Counted from the first letter of the stretch, positions 43,621 through 53,381 are shown. The stretch is DNA of 64,000 nt from Legionella israelensis (GCF_004571175.1 NZ_CP038273.1:3100001-3164000); one strand, 5' to 3'. Program-made: numbers and translations. Notes: a model not told the origin generated them from the letters alone.

Positions 43621-46600
43621 ATGTCCTATAAATTTGAAGAAGGCAAAGATTTAATCATTGAAGCCGTTACTGAGCGAATCAAACAGAAGTTGACTGGCAA
43701 GCAGGTTAAGAACTGTACTCGATTCATTCGCCAATTCTTTAATACCGTTTCCCTTGAAGATTTAAAAGAATGGGATATTGATGATTTATACGGTGCTGCC
43801 ATCAGTTTTTGGGCATTAATAGAGGAACGCTCACCACATCAAACTAAAATACGAATTTATAATCCCGATTTTGAACGTCATGGCTGGCAAACCACCCACA
43901 CTGTCATTGAAATTATAACTGATGATATGCCGTTTTTAGTGGATTCAATCCGCATGGTTATTCGGCGAATGGGTTTTTCATTGCATCTTATTATGCACAT
44001 TGGCGGGCTTAAAATTGAGAGAGATGAACAAGGTCGTGTTATTGATTTTCAGGCAAAAAAAGTAAAGGCTAATGAAGCTCCTGCTTTACATCATGAGGCA
44101 GCTATCTTTCTTCAGATTGACCGACAAACCGATCCCTATGTACTGGAAGAAATGCATCGAAATTTTGAACGTGTTCTCGAAGATAATCGTGTGGTCTATG
44201 AAGACTGGGGCAAAATGCGTGAAAGGGTGCGCGCTGCGATAAAAGAACTTGATGATATTTCATCTGTTGTTGATAAGGATGAGGTTGAGGAAACAAAGGC
44301 ATTTTTACAGTGGATAGAGGATCATCATTTTACCTTTCTTGGTGTGAGAGATTATGAATTGGTTCAGAAAGGAAAAGAAACCATTTTACAATCTATTCCT
44401 GAAACAGGCTTAGGTGTTCTCAGAGAGAATTTAAGTAAATCCAGTGCCCGCAGTATTTCTGCCATGACTCCAGAAGCACGGGAATTGACCTTATCTTCCC
44501 GCATTCTTGTGATGTCGAAAACCAACACCTTGGCCAGCGTGCATCGCGATGCATACACTGATTATATTGGGATTAAACGTTTTAACAAACAAGGTCAGGT
44601 AATAGGTGAGCGTCGAATCATTGGCTTGTATACCTCCGCAGCCTATAATACCAATCCCAAGCATATTCCTTTTCTTCGTCGAAAAGTGGCATTGGTTATG
44701 GAAAAATCAAATTTAAGTCCCCGTAGCCACGCAGGTAAAGTTCTTATCAACATTCTTGATACTTTACCTCGCGATGATTTAATTCAGGCCAGTGAAGATG
44801 AGTTGCTCGAAATGGCAATGGGAATTTTCTATATGCAGGAGCGAAATCGTATCCGTATGTTTGCTCGTCAGGATGTTTACAGACGCTTTATTTCCTGTCT
44901 GGTGTATGTGCCGAAAGAGCGCTTTAATACTGAATTAAGACAAGCTATGCAACAAATTCTGGCAGAAAGTTTTAATGCCAAAGAAATTTCGTTTTCCACG
45001 CGATTTTCCGAGTCGGTTTTGGCACGGATTCATTTCATCATACGCATTGATCCGAAACATTGCCCGGATTATGATTTGAAGGAAATTGAAAAAAAATTGA
45101 TTGAAGTAGGGCGCTCCTGGCCTGATGAATTACAACATTATCTCCTGGAAACCTTTGGCGAAGAAGAATCGAATCGATTGTTTGCTGAATACAAAGACGC
45201 TTTTCCTGTAGATTATTGTGAACATTTCTCACCGCGAACGGCTGTTTATGATATAAAACATATTCGTCAGCTGTCAGATGAAAATCCTTTAGGGATGAAT
45301 TTTTATCGTCCTATGCATGAAGGTCCCGACTCTTTCAGATTGAAGGTGTATCAGCATGAAACCACCATTGCCTTATCTGATGTGCTTCCCATACTGGAAT
45401 CATTAGGATTACGCGCCATTAGCGAACGACCGTATATGCTGAAATTTAAGGATGGCAAGATCACCTGGGTTAATGATTTTTCCATGCAATATACCAAAGG
45501 GAGCCATTTAGAGCTGGATAGCATAAAGGATTTATTTCAAAATGCATTTGCCAATGTATGGTTTGGCAAGGCAGAAAATGATCGTTTTAACCAGTTGGTG
45601 CTAGCTGCTGGATTGAATTGGCGCCAAGTTGCTGTCTTACGCACATATGCTAAATATTTTAAACAGATCGGAATAGCTTTTAGTCAGGAGTATATTGAAA
45701 ACGCATTGAATAATAATTCAATGATCGCGAAAAAATTAATAGATTTGTTTGAATTACAGTTTAATCCGGAGCTATTTGATGCTGAGCACAAAAAATTCAA
45801 TGCTTTGGTAAGTGAAGTGTTAACTGATCTTGATTCGGTTTCCAATCTTGATGAAGACAAAATCATCAGGCAATATGTTCAAACGATAAGTTCAACCTTA
45901 CGTACCAATTTCTATCAAAAAGACGCCCAGGGTAAGCATAAGGATTATATCGCCATTAAATTAAACAGCAAAACTATTCCCTTAATGCCCAGACCCTACC
46001 CCATGTATGAGATTTTTGTGCATTCACCGCGCTTTGAAGGTGTGCATTTACGTGGGGGAAAAGTAGCTCGTGGTGGATTGCGCTGGTCCGATCGCCGAGA
46101 AGATTTTCGCACAGAAATTCTTGGCTTAATGAAGGCGCAGCAGGTTAAGAATGCGGTTATTGTTCCCAGCGGTGCGAAGGGCGGATTTGTGCCTAAGCAA
46201 TTGCCTCTGTATAGTACTCGTGAGGAAATACTTGCAGAAGGAATCAACTGCTATCAGCAATTTATACGTGGTTTACTCGATATCACCGATAATCTGAAAG
46301 AAGGTGAGGTCATCAAACCAAAAGATGTGATTTGTTATGATGAAGATGATCCTTATCTCGTGGTGGCGGCTGACAAGGGAACTGCCAGTTTCTCCGATAT
46401 TGCTAATGCAATATCCATTGAATATGGATTTTGGCTGGGGGATGCTTTTGCTTCTGGTGGCTCTATTGGATATGACCATAAGAAGATGGGGATTACCGCA
46501 AAGGGTGCCTGGGAGTCAGTAAAGCGTCACTTCTACGAAATGAACATTGATATCGAGACCACTGACTTTACTGTCATTGGTATTGGTGATATGAGTGGTG

Positions 46601-48495
46601 ACGTTTTTGGGAATGGGATGTTGTTATCCAAACACATAAAATTAGTGGCGGCTTTTAATCATCTTCATATTTTTGTTGATCCTGACCCCGATCCGGAAAT
46701 CTCTTATAAAGAGCGTGAGCGGTTATTTAATCTGCCGAGGTCAAGCTGGATAGATTATAATAAAAAACTCATTTCCAAAGGCGGAGGTGTTTTCAGCCGT
46801 TTTGCCAAATCGATTACGGTCAGTAAGGAAATGAAACAAGCTTTTAACATTAAGCAGGCGGTTGTGGAGCCAAATGAACTTATCCGTATTATTCTTAAGG
46901 CAAAGGTGGATCTGCTGTGGAGTGCCGGGATTGGGACCTTTGTGAAGTCTAAATACGAGAGTAATGCTGATGTGGGTGATCGCAGCAATGATGCTACACG
47001 AATTAATGCCACGGAATTGCGCTGTAAAGCAGTCGGTGAGGGTGGGAATTTAGGGCTTACACAGTTAGCGCGAACTGAATATGCCATGAATGGAGGTTTA
47101 ATTTATACTGACTTTATCGACAACTCAGCCGGCGTCAACTGTTCAGATAAAGAAGTCAACATAAAAATTCTGTTAAACAGCATCGTGAATAGCGGTGATT
47201 TAACTTACAAACAACGCAATGAGTTGCTCAGTGAAATGACAGATGAGGTGGCAGAATTAGTGTTGCGTGATAACTACGTGCAAACTCGGGCAATTAGTTT
47301 GACAGCTGCCTTGGCTTCACGTGCTGTTGAGTTACATAGTCGTTATATGAATGAATTGGAACGTATCGGTAAACTGGATCGTAGTCTTGAATTTCTTCCA
47401 GATGAAAAGGTTCTCATGGAGCGCAAGCTCGCAGGAAAGGGATTAACCCGTCCAGGCATTGCCGTTTTACTATGCTACAGTAAAACCATTTTAAAAGAAC
47501 AGATTTTATCCTCTGATGTACCTGAAGATCCGTATTTAAAGCGATTTTTACTGCGTGCCTTCCCAAAAGTTCTGCAGGATCGTTTTAGTAAAGAGATGGA
47601 AGGGCATCCTTTGCGTCGAGAGATTATTGCGACTCGTATTAGTAATATTATGATGAATGAAATGGGTTTTACTTTTGTTTATCGCTTGCAGGATGAGACC
47701 GGAGCACCTGTTTCGGCTATTGTAAGAGCTTACATGATTACACGCGCTGTGCTTGATTTGGAAAATATCTGGCGTCAAATCGAAGCATTGGGTACCAGTA
47801 TATCAGCACAGAATCAAATTGATATGATGCTGCTTTATGTCCGACTGTCTCGAAGAGTCACTCGATGGTTTCTAAGGACTCGTCGGCATAAACTTGACAT
47901 TAGTAAGGCTGTTTCTGTGTATTCACCCGGTGTGGTTCTTTTAAAAAAATCGATGCCGGATGTTTTTGGTGAAGGACATAGAAATAAATATTTTGAGCAT
48001 TTTCAGGAATATGTTGAGGATGGTATTCCAGAAGGGTTGGCGCATGAGCTTACGGTAACACGCGGGTTGTTCGCGGCTGTGGATATTATCGAAATTGCGA
48101 ATGAAATGAATATTGATGTGACTAAAGTAGCTGAAATATATTTTAAAATTGGTGAATATCTTGATTTAGCCTGGATACGGACACAAGTCATTATTCATCC
48201 TACAGAAAGCCACTGGGAATCTTTATCCAGAGAAGCTTTAAGGGATGATCTGGATTGGCAACAAAGACAATTAACCGCAAGTATCATCAGCATAGAAACG
48301 GATGAAAAAGATTATATGAAGCGTTTTGACAGATGGTCAGATAAATATGCTGAGCTTATTGAGCGATGGCGTTCCATATTAGCAGATTTAAGATCAAGTG
48401 CTTCATTAAATTATACGATGTTTTTTGTTGCTATCAGAGAGCTTTTAGACTTGACGCAAACATCATCACAGATGACGAATAATAAGTCATCATAA
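43621..48495 (+). CDS. gdhB: NAD-specific glutamate dehydrogenase, large (GDH-1600 type)
   Basis: A 1624-residue protein of the L_180/GDH-1600 class, which oxidises glutamate to 2-oxoglutarate, feeding amino-acid carbon into the TCA cycle. The N-terminal ~700 residues are ACT-like regulatory segments. The catalytic domain from about residue 790 has HLRGGKVARGGLRWSDRREDFRTEILGLMKAQQVKNAVIVPSGAKGGFV, then GIGDMSGDVFGNGML and AVGEGGNLGLTQLAR. A helical C-terminal domain follows. It fits an amino-acid-based metabolism. GGGGTAATGTG precedes the ATG. Confidence 0.96.
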   Translation: MSYKFEEGKDLIIEAVTERIKQKLTGKQVKNCTRFIRQFFNTVSLEDLKEWDIDDLYGAAISFWALIEERSPHQTKIRIYNPDFERHGWQTTHTVIEIITDDMPFLVDSIRMVIRRMGFSLHLIMHIGGLKIERDEQGRVIDFQAKKVKANEAPALHHEAAIFLQIDRQTDPYVLEEMHRNFERVLEDNRVVYEDWGKMRERVRAAIKELDDISSVVDKDEVEETKAFLQWIEDHHFTFLGVRDYELVQKGKETILQSIPETGLGVLRENLSKSSARSISAMTPEARELTLSSRILVMSKTNTLASVHRDAYTDYIGIKRFNKQGQVIGERRIIGLYTSAAYNTNPKHIPFLRRKVALVMEKSNLSPRSHAGKVLINILDTLPRDDLIQASEDELLEMAMGIFYMQERNRIRMFARQDVYRRFISCLVYVPKERFNTELRQAMQQILAESFNAKEISFSTRFSESVLARIHFIIRIDPKHCPDYDLKEIEKKLIEVGRSWPDELQHYLLETFGEEESNRLFAEYKDAFPVDYCEHFSPRTAVYDIKHIRQLSDENPLGMNFYRPMHEGPDSFRLKVYQHETTIALSDVLPILESLGLRAISERPYMLKFKDGKITWVNDFSMQYTKGSHLELDSIKDLFQNAFANVWFGKAENDRFNQLVLAAGLNWRQVAVLRTYAKYFKQIGIAFSQEYIENALNNNSMIAKKLIDLFELQFNPELFDAEHKKFNALVSEVLTDLDSVSNLDEDKIIRQYVQTISSTLRTNFYQKDAQGKHKDYIAIKLNSKTIPLMPRPYPMYEIFVHSPRFEGVHLRGGKVARGGLRWSDRREDFRTEILGLMKAQQVKNAVIVPSGAKGGFVPKQLPLYSTREEILAEGINCYQQFIRGLLDITDNLKEGEVIKPKDVICYDEDDPYLVVAADKGTASFSDIANAISIEYGFWLGDAFASGGSIGYDHKKMGITAKGAWESVKRHFYEMNIDIETTDFTVIGIGDMSGDVFGNGMLLSKHIKLVAAFNHLHIFVDPDPDPEISYKERERLFNLPRSSWIDYNKKLISKGGGVFSRFAKSITVSKEMKQAFNIKQAVVEPNELIRIILKAKVDLLWSAGIGTFVKSKYESNADVGDRSNDATRINATELRCKAVGEGGNLGLTQLARTEYAMNGGLIYTDFIDNSAGVNCSDKEVNIKILLNSIVNSGDLTYKQRNELLSEMTDEVAELVLRDNYVQTRAISLTAALASRAVELHSRYMNELERIGKLDRSLEFLPDEKVLMERKLAGKGLTRPGIAVLLCYSKTILKEQILSSDVPEDPYLKRFLLRAFPKVLQDRFSKEMEGHPLRREIIATRISNIMMNEMGFTFVYRLQDETGAPVSAIVRAYMITRAVLDLENIWRQIEALGTSISAQNQIDMMLLYVRLSRRVTRWFLRTRRHKLDISKAVSVYSPGVVLLKKSMPDVFGEGHRNKYFEHFQEYVEDGIPEGLAHELTVTRGLFAAVDIIEIANEMNIDVTKVAEIYFKIGEYLDLAWIRTQVIIHPTESHWESLSREALRDDLDWQQRQLTASIISIETDEKDYMKRFDRWSDKYAELIERWRSILADLRSSASLNYTMFFVAIRELLDLTQTSSQMTNNKSS

Positions 48496-48723
48496 TTGAT
48501 ATTTCGATGGTTCTGTGCACTTATTTTTGTCGTAGCGAAAATTTGAGAAAAGCACCCGAATTTGCAAGCGGTATAAGATAATTGCATAGAACCTAGGCTA
48601 CCGAACCAAAAGTCTTGGCTTTTTTGTGTGATGCATCTTATAGCTGAAGTGCATGTAATATAGAATGCTAGGGCTTTAAGTTAGAGTGTCAAGAGATCTT
48701 AAATATCAAGGAGTTTTGATGGT

Positions 48724-49281
48724 ATGAATAAGAATAAAAACCTAACTTATTCGCCGATGAGTAAGTTGTTTCATTGGCTGATAGCCTTCATTGTGATTAT
48801 GATGCTATCCTTTAGTTTTTTTCTTGATTCAGTACCTGAGAAATATCGCAGTTTTGCATTTATGATTCATAAATCTTTTGGCATTACTGTTTTGTTTTTA
48901 ATGCTTTTTCGTTTTGTCTGGGTACATATCAGCGGAAAACCCCCGTTGCCGGACAACATTCCTGATTGGCAACGATTTATGTCTCGTTTTGTGCAATACA
49001 GTTTGTATCTCTTACTTATATTAATGCCTTTATCAGGTTGGATAATGTCTGTAGCTGCTAATAAGCCACCCAGTTATTTTGGTTTATTTATATTACCATT
49101 TCCTGGTATAGGGTCGGATAAAGCTTTGGCAAAATGGATGAATCAAACCCATGAAATCCTTGCATGGGTAATTATTACTTTTGTGGCTTTGCATGTTATT
49201 GCTGCCTTGAAACATCATTTTATTGATAAAAATAATGTGCTAAGACGCATGCTACCGGGGAATACTCGTCGTATGAGGTAG
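48724..49281 (+). CDS. Cytochrome b561
   Basis: A 185-residue four-helix membrane dihaem cytochrome of the bacterial b561 family, which moves electrons from quinol (some superoxide:ubiquinone oxidoreductases). Haem-ligating His residues are seen in KLFHWLIAF, MIHKSFG, NQTHEILAW and ALHVIAALKHHFID. AAGGAG lies ahead of the start; a nearby ATG at 48719 ends at once (ATG GTA TGA) and is excluded. Single gene. Confidence 0.93.
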   Translation: MNKNKNLTYSPMSKLFHWLIAFIVIMMLSFSFFLDSVPEKYRSFAFMIHKSFGITVLFLMLFRFVWVHISGKPPLPDNIPDWQRFMSRFVQYSLYLLLILMPLSGWIMSVAANKPPSYFGLFILPFPGIGSDKALAKWMNQTHEILAWVIITFVALHVIAALKHHFIDKNNVLRRMLPGNTRRMR

Positions 49282-49318
49282 CGCAAAAGACGGGCTGCCT
49301 TGAACGGTAGGATTTGTT

Positions 49319-49374
49319 CTTGAATGAAAATAAGCCTTCAAAATGCTCACATAGCCATCTTGCTATCTATGCTG
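49319..49374 (-). repeat. Dispersed CTATGTGAGC repeat, fuller copy
   Basis: Read on the minus strand it contains CAGCATAGATAGC, GGCTATGTGAGCATTTTG and TTATTTTCATTCAAG, matching 25053-25100. The similarity may extend to both sides, because the flanks 49290-49318 and 49375-49395 also look noncoding. It lies between cytochrome b561 and the convergent bufferin operon. Confidence 0.6.
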
Positions 49375-49428
49375 TGCTTTTCTCTTATTTTTCGTCCAAC
49401 CTGAACTTAAATCCAGGGATGCGATCTA

Positions 49429-49899
49429 TTATTCTGATTTATCCATTTTCAGATAAAAACGTCTTATAAGATAATCCAGAGAAAATTTTCCAAACCCTGT
49501 GCATAGAAGCATTAAAATCAATAGTCCCCACTGAATGTGATCTGTTAAACCTACACTTCCATCGGGTGTCCATAAAAAACTATATGAAAACATAGCTACC
49601 AGATTATAGATAAAAAACACGAGAATCACCCATCTTGATCCAATTCCAAGAACAATCAGTACAGGCAAAACCAGTTCTGCAATTGTCCCAAGATAAGCAG
49701 CGATGGCAGGAGATAATAACGGAACGCTATATTCATTTTCAAAAAGAAAAATAGTTGATTCCCAGTTAGCTATTTTTGTTAAACCGGCCATAAAGAACAC
49801 TTGTGCCAGATAAAGTCGGACAAGTAAAATAAATAAAGGTGCTATATAATCAAAACCTTTATCAGTTAATTCATATGTTCTCGCAATGCATTTTTTCAT
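49429..49899 (-). CDS. DoxX-family membrane protein of the bufferin operon
   Basis: A 156-residue protein with four membrane helices: IAPLFILLVRLYLAQVFFMAGLTKIANW is the typical DoxX start, followed by ELVLPVLIVLGIGSRWVILVFFIYN. DoxX proteins often accompany DUF692/DUF2063 gene pairs; their exact contribution is unknown, perhaps redox or membrane support. It overlaps the upstream DUF2063 gene by 4 bp and is the last gene of the four-gene unit. Confidence 0.9.
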   Translation of the reverse strand: MKKCIARTYELTDKGFDYIAPLFILLVRLYLAQVFFMAGLTKIANWESTIFLFENEYSVPLLSPAIAAYLGTIAELVLPVLIVLGIGSRWVILVFFIYNLVAMFSYSFLWTPDGSVGLTDHIQWGLLILMLLCTGFGKFSLDYLIRRFYLKMDKSE

Positions 49900-50669
49900 A
49901 CGGCCTCCATGGTGAACTGATTAATCCATTGATAACTCATTGATTTGGTTAAAATTTCGCTAAGCCTGTTGGTGTTCATATATTCGTTTAACAATGTTGC
50001 TATCTGATGCCAGGGCAAAGGCTTTAATAAATACTCAAGAAAAAGGCGCTCTTCCTCATTGATAAGCATAATACATGGAACATTCTCTTTTTGATAAAGA
50101 ACAATGCTTTCGCCGGGTTCGTTTAAATTAATTTCTTTATCCAGCTCAAAATAATTCATTTCCCAGATTTGATAAATGGGAAATTGTGATTGGATAATTT
50201 TCAGGTTTGGAGTTAAGTGAAAACGTAAAGACTGAAAATCAGCCTCATCCAATCTGGAAAAGGCTTCAAAGTTAAAAGGTCTTACTGGGGACATCAGACT
50301 TAAGATATGCCAGTGCCATTCAATTTCAGAAAGTTCTATTAAAGAAGGAACGGTTTTCACTGGTTCAAATGTCTCAATAAAGAGTGGAAGACTGTCGCCA
50401 TACGCATTAATATCATATTCTTTTGAAGGGTGTGTTTTTATGTATTGATGTAATAAGGCATACCAAAATGACTCGCCCACTAGTCTGCAGCAAAGAGGGA
50501 AACTGTCTTTTAGGTGATTAAATAAGGCTGCATGACTGCTTTCTTCATAAACAGCAACACCATTATAATCTGTAGGAATTAGTAAGTTATGCAGTTCTTC
50601 TGATGAAGGAACGCCAGTCAATTGTTGTATCCAAATATTTTGAATGGTTTCAAGCAGATGATTGTGCAT
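49896..50669 (-). CDS. DUF2063 domain protein, bufferin maturation partner BufC-like
   Basis: A 257-residue protein with the DUF2063 N-terminal domain: HNHLLETIQNIWIQQLTGVPSSE...NGVAVYEESSHAALFNHLKDSFPLCCRLVGESFWYALLHQYI. These proteins pair with DUF692 enzymes and are thought to recognise the precursor peptide. The start at 50669 is chosen because it gives the family N-terminus; the frame is open upstream to 50909, but that part overlaps the DUF692 gene and is not protein-like. It overlaps the upstream gene by 20 bp. Confidence 0.9.
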   Translation of the reverse strand: MHNHLLETIQNIWIQQLTGVPSSEELHNLLIPTDYNGVAVYEESSHAALFNHLKDSFPLCCRLVGESFWYALLHQYIKTHPSKEYDINAYGDSLPLFIETFEPVKTVPSLIELSEIEWHWHILSLMSPVRPFNFEAFSRLDEADFQSLRFHLTPNLKIIQSQFPIYQIWEMNYFELDKEINLNEPGESIVLYQKENVPCIMLINEEERLFLEYLLKPLPWHQIATLLNEYMNTNRLSEILTKSMSYQWINQFTMEAV

Positions 50670-51534
50670 GTTGAACGCTCCTGTTTGCAGAGATGTGCTC
50701 CATGATTTTTTTGGCCTTCTGCATTTCTTCGTATAAGACAGAAAATTCAGGTAACTGGTTGTCCCACTCAATAATGGTTGGTGTTTTAGGAAATAAGATT
50801 TGTGCTTTTTCAAAAAAAGTCCATACTTCCTGATAAATTCGATCGCTGTGGCTGTCAAGTAAATAACCTTGTTGTTTCGAAAAACCGCCAAGGTGCATTT
50901 GCCAAACATTCTTTGAGTCTAAGGATGAAAAATAAAGATGAATGTCATCATTATGATTATAGTGGTTCACATATAAGTTATTAATATCTAATAAGATCCC
51001 ACATCCTGTTTGCTTGCATAATTCATTGAGAAATTCTGCTTCAGTTAGTGTATTTTGTTTATAACTGATATAACGGGAAACATTTTCAAACATCACAGGC
51101 TGTTGTAAAAAGTCCTGTACAAAATGAATTTTTTCGACAATGAAGGCTAAGGTATCCTCAGTATAAGGAAATGGCATTAATTCATGAGTGTAATGTCCTT
51201 TTGCATGCGTCCAGCAAAGATGATCCGAAAGCAGGGTACAATCAAGACGATTGGCCAGTTCTTTTAATTGTTGCAAATATTGCATATCTGGTTTACTGGA
51301 GGTAGCAATGGATAAACCGACACTATGTAAGCTTAAAGGGTAACATTCAGCAATTTTTAAAAGTTGGTTAAAATGTGTGTTGGATTGTTGCAGATAATTA
51401 TCAGCAAGCACTTCGAAATAATCTATTTTCGGCCGCTGTTTTAATATATTGCCTACATGCTCAGACCGCAATCCGATGCCTGTGCAACCAGAAAATCTTG
51501 CGGTCTGAGAGCTGTCTCTAATGAAAGAAGCCAT
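50650..51534 (-). CDS. DUF692/MNIO multinuclear iron oxidative enzyme, BufB-like
   Basis: A 294-residue TIM-barrel protein of the DUF692 family (MbnB, TglH, ChrH relatives). These use two or three iron ions to oxidise cysteines in ribosomal peptides. Metal-ligand segments visible are LHSVGLS, LLSDHLCW, VMFENVSRYI, ILLDINNLYVN, WQMHLGGF and IIEWD. It starts 6 bp after the bufferin precursor gene and is followed, overlapping, by DUF2063. In bufferin systems it converts precursor cysteines to modified heterocycles that bind copper. Function here is inferred. Confidence 0.92.
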   Translation of the reverse strand: MASFIRDSSQTARFSGCTGIGLRSEHVGNILKQRPKIDYFEVLADNYLQQSNTHFNQLLKIAECYPLSLHSVGLSIATSSKPDMQYLQQLKELANRLDCTLLSDHLCWTHAKGHYTHELMPFPYTEDTLAFIVEKIHFVQDFLQQPVMFENVSRYISYKQNTLTEAEFLNELCKQTGCGILLDINNLYVNHYNHNDDIHLYFSSLDSKNVWQMHLGGFSKQQGYLLDSHSDRIYQEVWTFFEKAQILFPKTPTIIEWDNQLPEFSVLYEEMQKAKKIMEHISANRSVQHAQSSA

Positions 51535-51540
51535 TACAAA

Positions 51541-51810
51541 TTAGCTTTCATCTTTTTTTAACTTACCACCAGCAAGTTTTTCACAGGTACCTTTGGGTAG
51601 ATAAACCCAATCTGTTTCAGCACCACTTTTTTTAGCCTGTCCAGCACAACTGTGTTTAGCAGTACCACAGTCATTTTTTCCGGCTTTAACTACGCCATAG
51701 CATTTTTCCATACCAGGCTTATCTGCGGCATTGGCAGGTAAAGTGCTAACTGAAAGACCAGCGGCCATAACGGCAGCCATTGTTACTTTTGAAATAGTAT
51801 TATTCTTCAT
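51541..51810 (-). CDS. Bufferin-type precursor peptide (DUF2282, BufA1-like)
   Basis: An 89-residue exported peptide. The signal peptide covers residues 1-28 (hydrophobic [18 protein letters not shown]). The mature part has four cysteines (C37, C48, C55, C76) in [21 protein letters not shown] and [11 protein letters not shown], which are the family core motifs of BufA1-type copper-binding RiPPs. AAGGAAAA precedes the ATG. It heads a four-gene operon with the iron enzyme, partner and DoxX. That whole operon indicates a periplasmic copper-buffering or protective peptide. Confidence 0.93.
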   Translation of the reverse strand: MKNNTISKVTMAAVMAAGLSVSTLPANAADKPGMEKCYGVVKAGKNDCGTAKHSCAGQAKKSGAETDWVYLPKGTCEKLAGGKLKKDES

Positions 51811-51842
51811 GACAGATTTTCCTTGTTAATTATTCCATAGGG

Positions 51843-51875
51843 GTTATTTGATATTCAAATAACAAAATTAGTATA
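51843..51875 (-). promoter_or_regulatory. Promoter and operator-like palindrome of the bufferin operon
   Basis: Read on the minus strand, TGCTATACT gives an extended -10 (TATACT at 51870-51875). Immediately downstream lies the perfect palindrome GTTATTTGA-TAT-TCAAATAAC (51843-51863), which would span the transcription start region 33 bp ahead of the precursor ATG. The -35 region is weak (TCTGTA), consistent with an activator- or repressor-controlled promoter. The regulator is not adjacent. Confidence 0.6.
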
Positions 51876-52058
51876 GCATAAATTTTTTTATGTACAGATA
51901 ATCATTTGATTTACTTTAGATTTAAATTGATATTCGTTTTTTTTCTAATGGACTTAAATCTGGATACCTGCTTAATGATACGGTGTTATAAAATTCTTTG
52001 TCTTTCATTCTTGTTGGTAAGCTCTCTATGTTTAAGGCTTAGTTGGTTTACGAGGAAA

Positions 52059-53381
52059 CAGGGCGATTTCATCAAAGTTCAAAAATCAAACGATAAGAGT
52101 ATCTCAACTGTAGAAGAGAGAGTTGATTTATCTGGCAAATTAAAATAGAAAGTGTTAATAATCAGGCACCTACGTTGACCGACGTAGATTATAAAAATCT
52201 TAAGAAGGAGCCTGATTGTGTTAGAAAGTACGCGTAAATTTGGAAAAAATCAATATTTGTTTCATTGTTTTCTGTCCATCCGCGATCCACGAGTTGGAGG
52301 TCGTTGCACGTATTCACTTTTAACGATACTGATTATTGTTTTATGCGGATTAATATGTGGCTGTGACAGTTGGAAAGCCATGGAGATTTTTGCCAGGTCG
52401 CGCAAGCGATGGTTAAGCCAATTTATTGACGTCAGTGAAGGTTTGCCAAGCCATCACACATTGGCACGGGTATTTTCTCTGATTGACCCTTTAGAATTTG
52501 AGCGTTGTTTAAGTTCATGGATAGAAGGAATCAGTCAATTTTTTATGGATGAGCTGATTGCGATTGATGGTAAGACGAGTCGCGGCTCCTCTTATCAAAG
52601 GGGCCATAAGAAGGCGACCCATCTGGTGAATGCTTACTCCCCACGCTTATCCGCGACGCTTGGAAGCACGGTTACACCTGACAAGTCTAATGAAATAAAG
52701 GGGATACCTGTACTACTAAAAGCACTCAATATCAAAGATAAAGTAATAACGATTGATGCAATGGGAACGCAAAAGGGAATTGCCAATTTAATACGTCTCA
52801 AACAAGCTCATTATGTGCTTGCTTTAAAAAAGAATCATAAACGCATGCACCGGAAAGTGGATAACCTCTTTCAAAAAGCGGACTCCCTAAATTACAAAGC
52901 CATGGTTTTCCAACAGAAAGACACCAATAATTATGACCACAGCCGTTTTGAAGAAAGAACATACACCGTATTACCAGCCATGTACCTTCGCGGTCAACAA
53001 TGGAAAGATTTAAGCGCCTATATCCGTGTGCAATCCACGCGGCATTTACCCACAGGAGACATTGAAACGGCTACACGTTACTACATGACATCCCTGCCTT
53101 ATAAAAAACACAACTTAATGCGTCAGGCGATTCGCGACCATTGGAAAATAGAAAATGGCTTACACTATAAGTTGGATGTCGGTATGAACGAAGATCAATG
53201 CCCCATATATCGCGGCTATGCAGATAGAAATTTGAGCATTATGCGTAAAATAGTCCTTAAATTATTAACCCAGGATACTTCAAACCAAGATGGCATTGCT
53301 TTAAAACGAATGAAAGCTGCCCTTTCTACTCAATATTTGAAAAAAATGATTGGATTTTGAACTTTGATGAAATCGCCCTGG
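52059..53381 (+). mobile_element. ISAs1-family insertion sequence, intact
   Basis: The element is about 1.32 kb. Its ends are 26-bp inverted repeats starting CAGGGCGATTTCATC on the left (52059) and ending GATGAAATCGCCCTG on the right (53380). The direct repeat CGAGGAAA flanks it at 52051-52058 and 53382-53389, an 8-bp target duplication, with one extra base at the right end. It encodes one intact transposase. An inverted repeat AATCAGGC...GCCTGATT lies just ahead of the transposase start. Perfect ends and duplication suggest a recent insertion. Confidence 0.93.
52218..53360 (+). CDS. ISAs1-family DDE transposase
   Basis: A full-length 380-residue transposase. The N-terminal DDE_Tnp_1-associated region FLSIRDPRVGGRCTYSLLTILIIVLCGLICGCDSW is the ISAs1 hallmark. 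Catalytic Asp residues lie in IAIDGKTSRGS and ITIDAMGTQKGIA, and the last block has RDHWKIENGLHYKLDVGMNED with the catalytic Glu. It starts at GTG 52218, preceded by AAGGAG about eight bases upstream, and reads through without a break to 53360. Confidence 0.96.
   Translation: MLESTRKFGKNQYLFHCFLSIRDPRVGGRCTYSLLTILIIVLCGLICGCDSWKAMEIFARSRKRWLSQFIDVSEGLPSHHTLARVFSLIDPLEFERCLSSWIEGISQFFMDELIAIDGKTSRGSSYQRGHKKATHLVNAYSPRLSATLGSTVTPDKSNEIKGIPVLLKALNIKDKVITIDAMGTQKGIANLIRLKQAHYVLALKKNHKRMHRKVDNLFQKADSLNYKAMVFQQKDTNNYDHSRFEERTYTVLPAMYLRGQQWKDLSAYIRVQSTRHLPTGDIETATRYYMTSLPYKKHNLMRQAIRDHWKIENGLHYKLDVGMNEDQCPIYRGYADRNLSIMRKIVLKLLTQDTSNQDGIALKRMKAALSTQYLKKMIGF

Noticed and set aside
48606-48625. Stem CCAA/TTGG with a T6 tail after the glutamate dehydrogenase gene
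   Set aside because: The stem is only 4 bp; too weak to list as a terminator despite the T-run.
50670-50909. N-terminal extension of the DUF2063 frame
   Set aside because: It overlaps the DUF692 gene for 80 codons and lacks any family similarity; the ATG at 50669 gives the known start.
51906-52148. Hydrophobic 80-codon frame next to the bufferin promoter
   Set aside because: It runs into the insertion sequence; without the IS it would stop at once after the target site. No conserved feature and no good ribosome-binding site.
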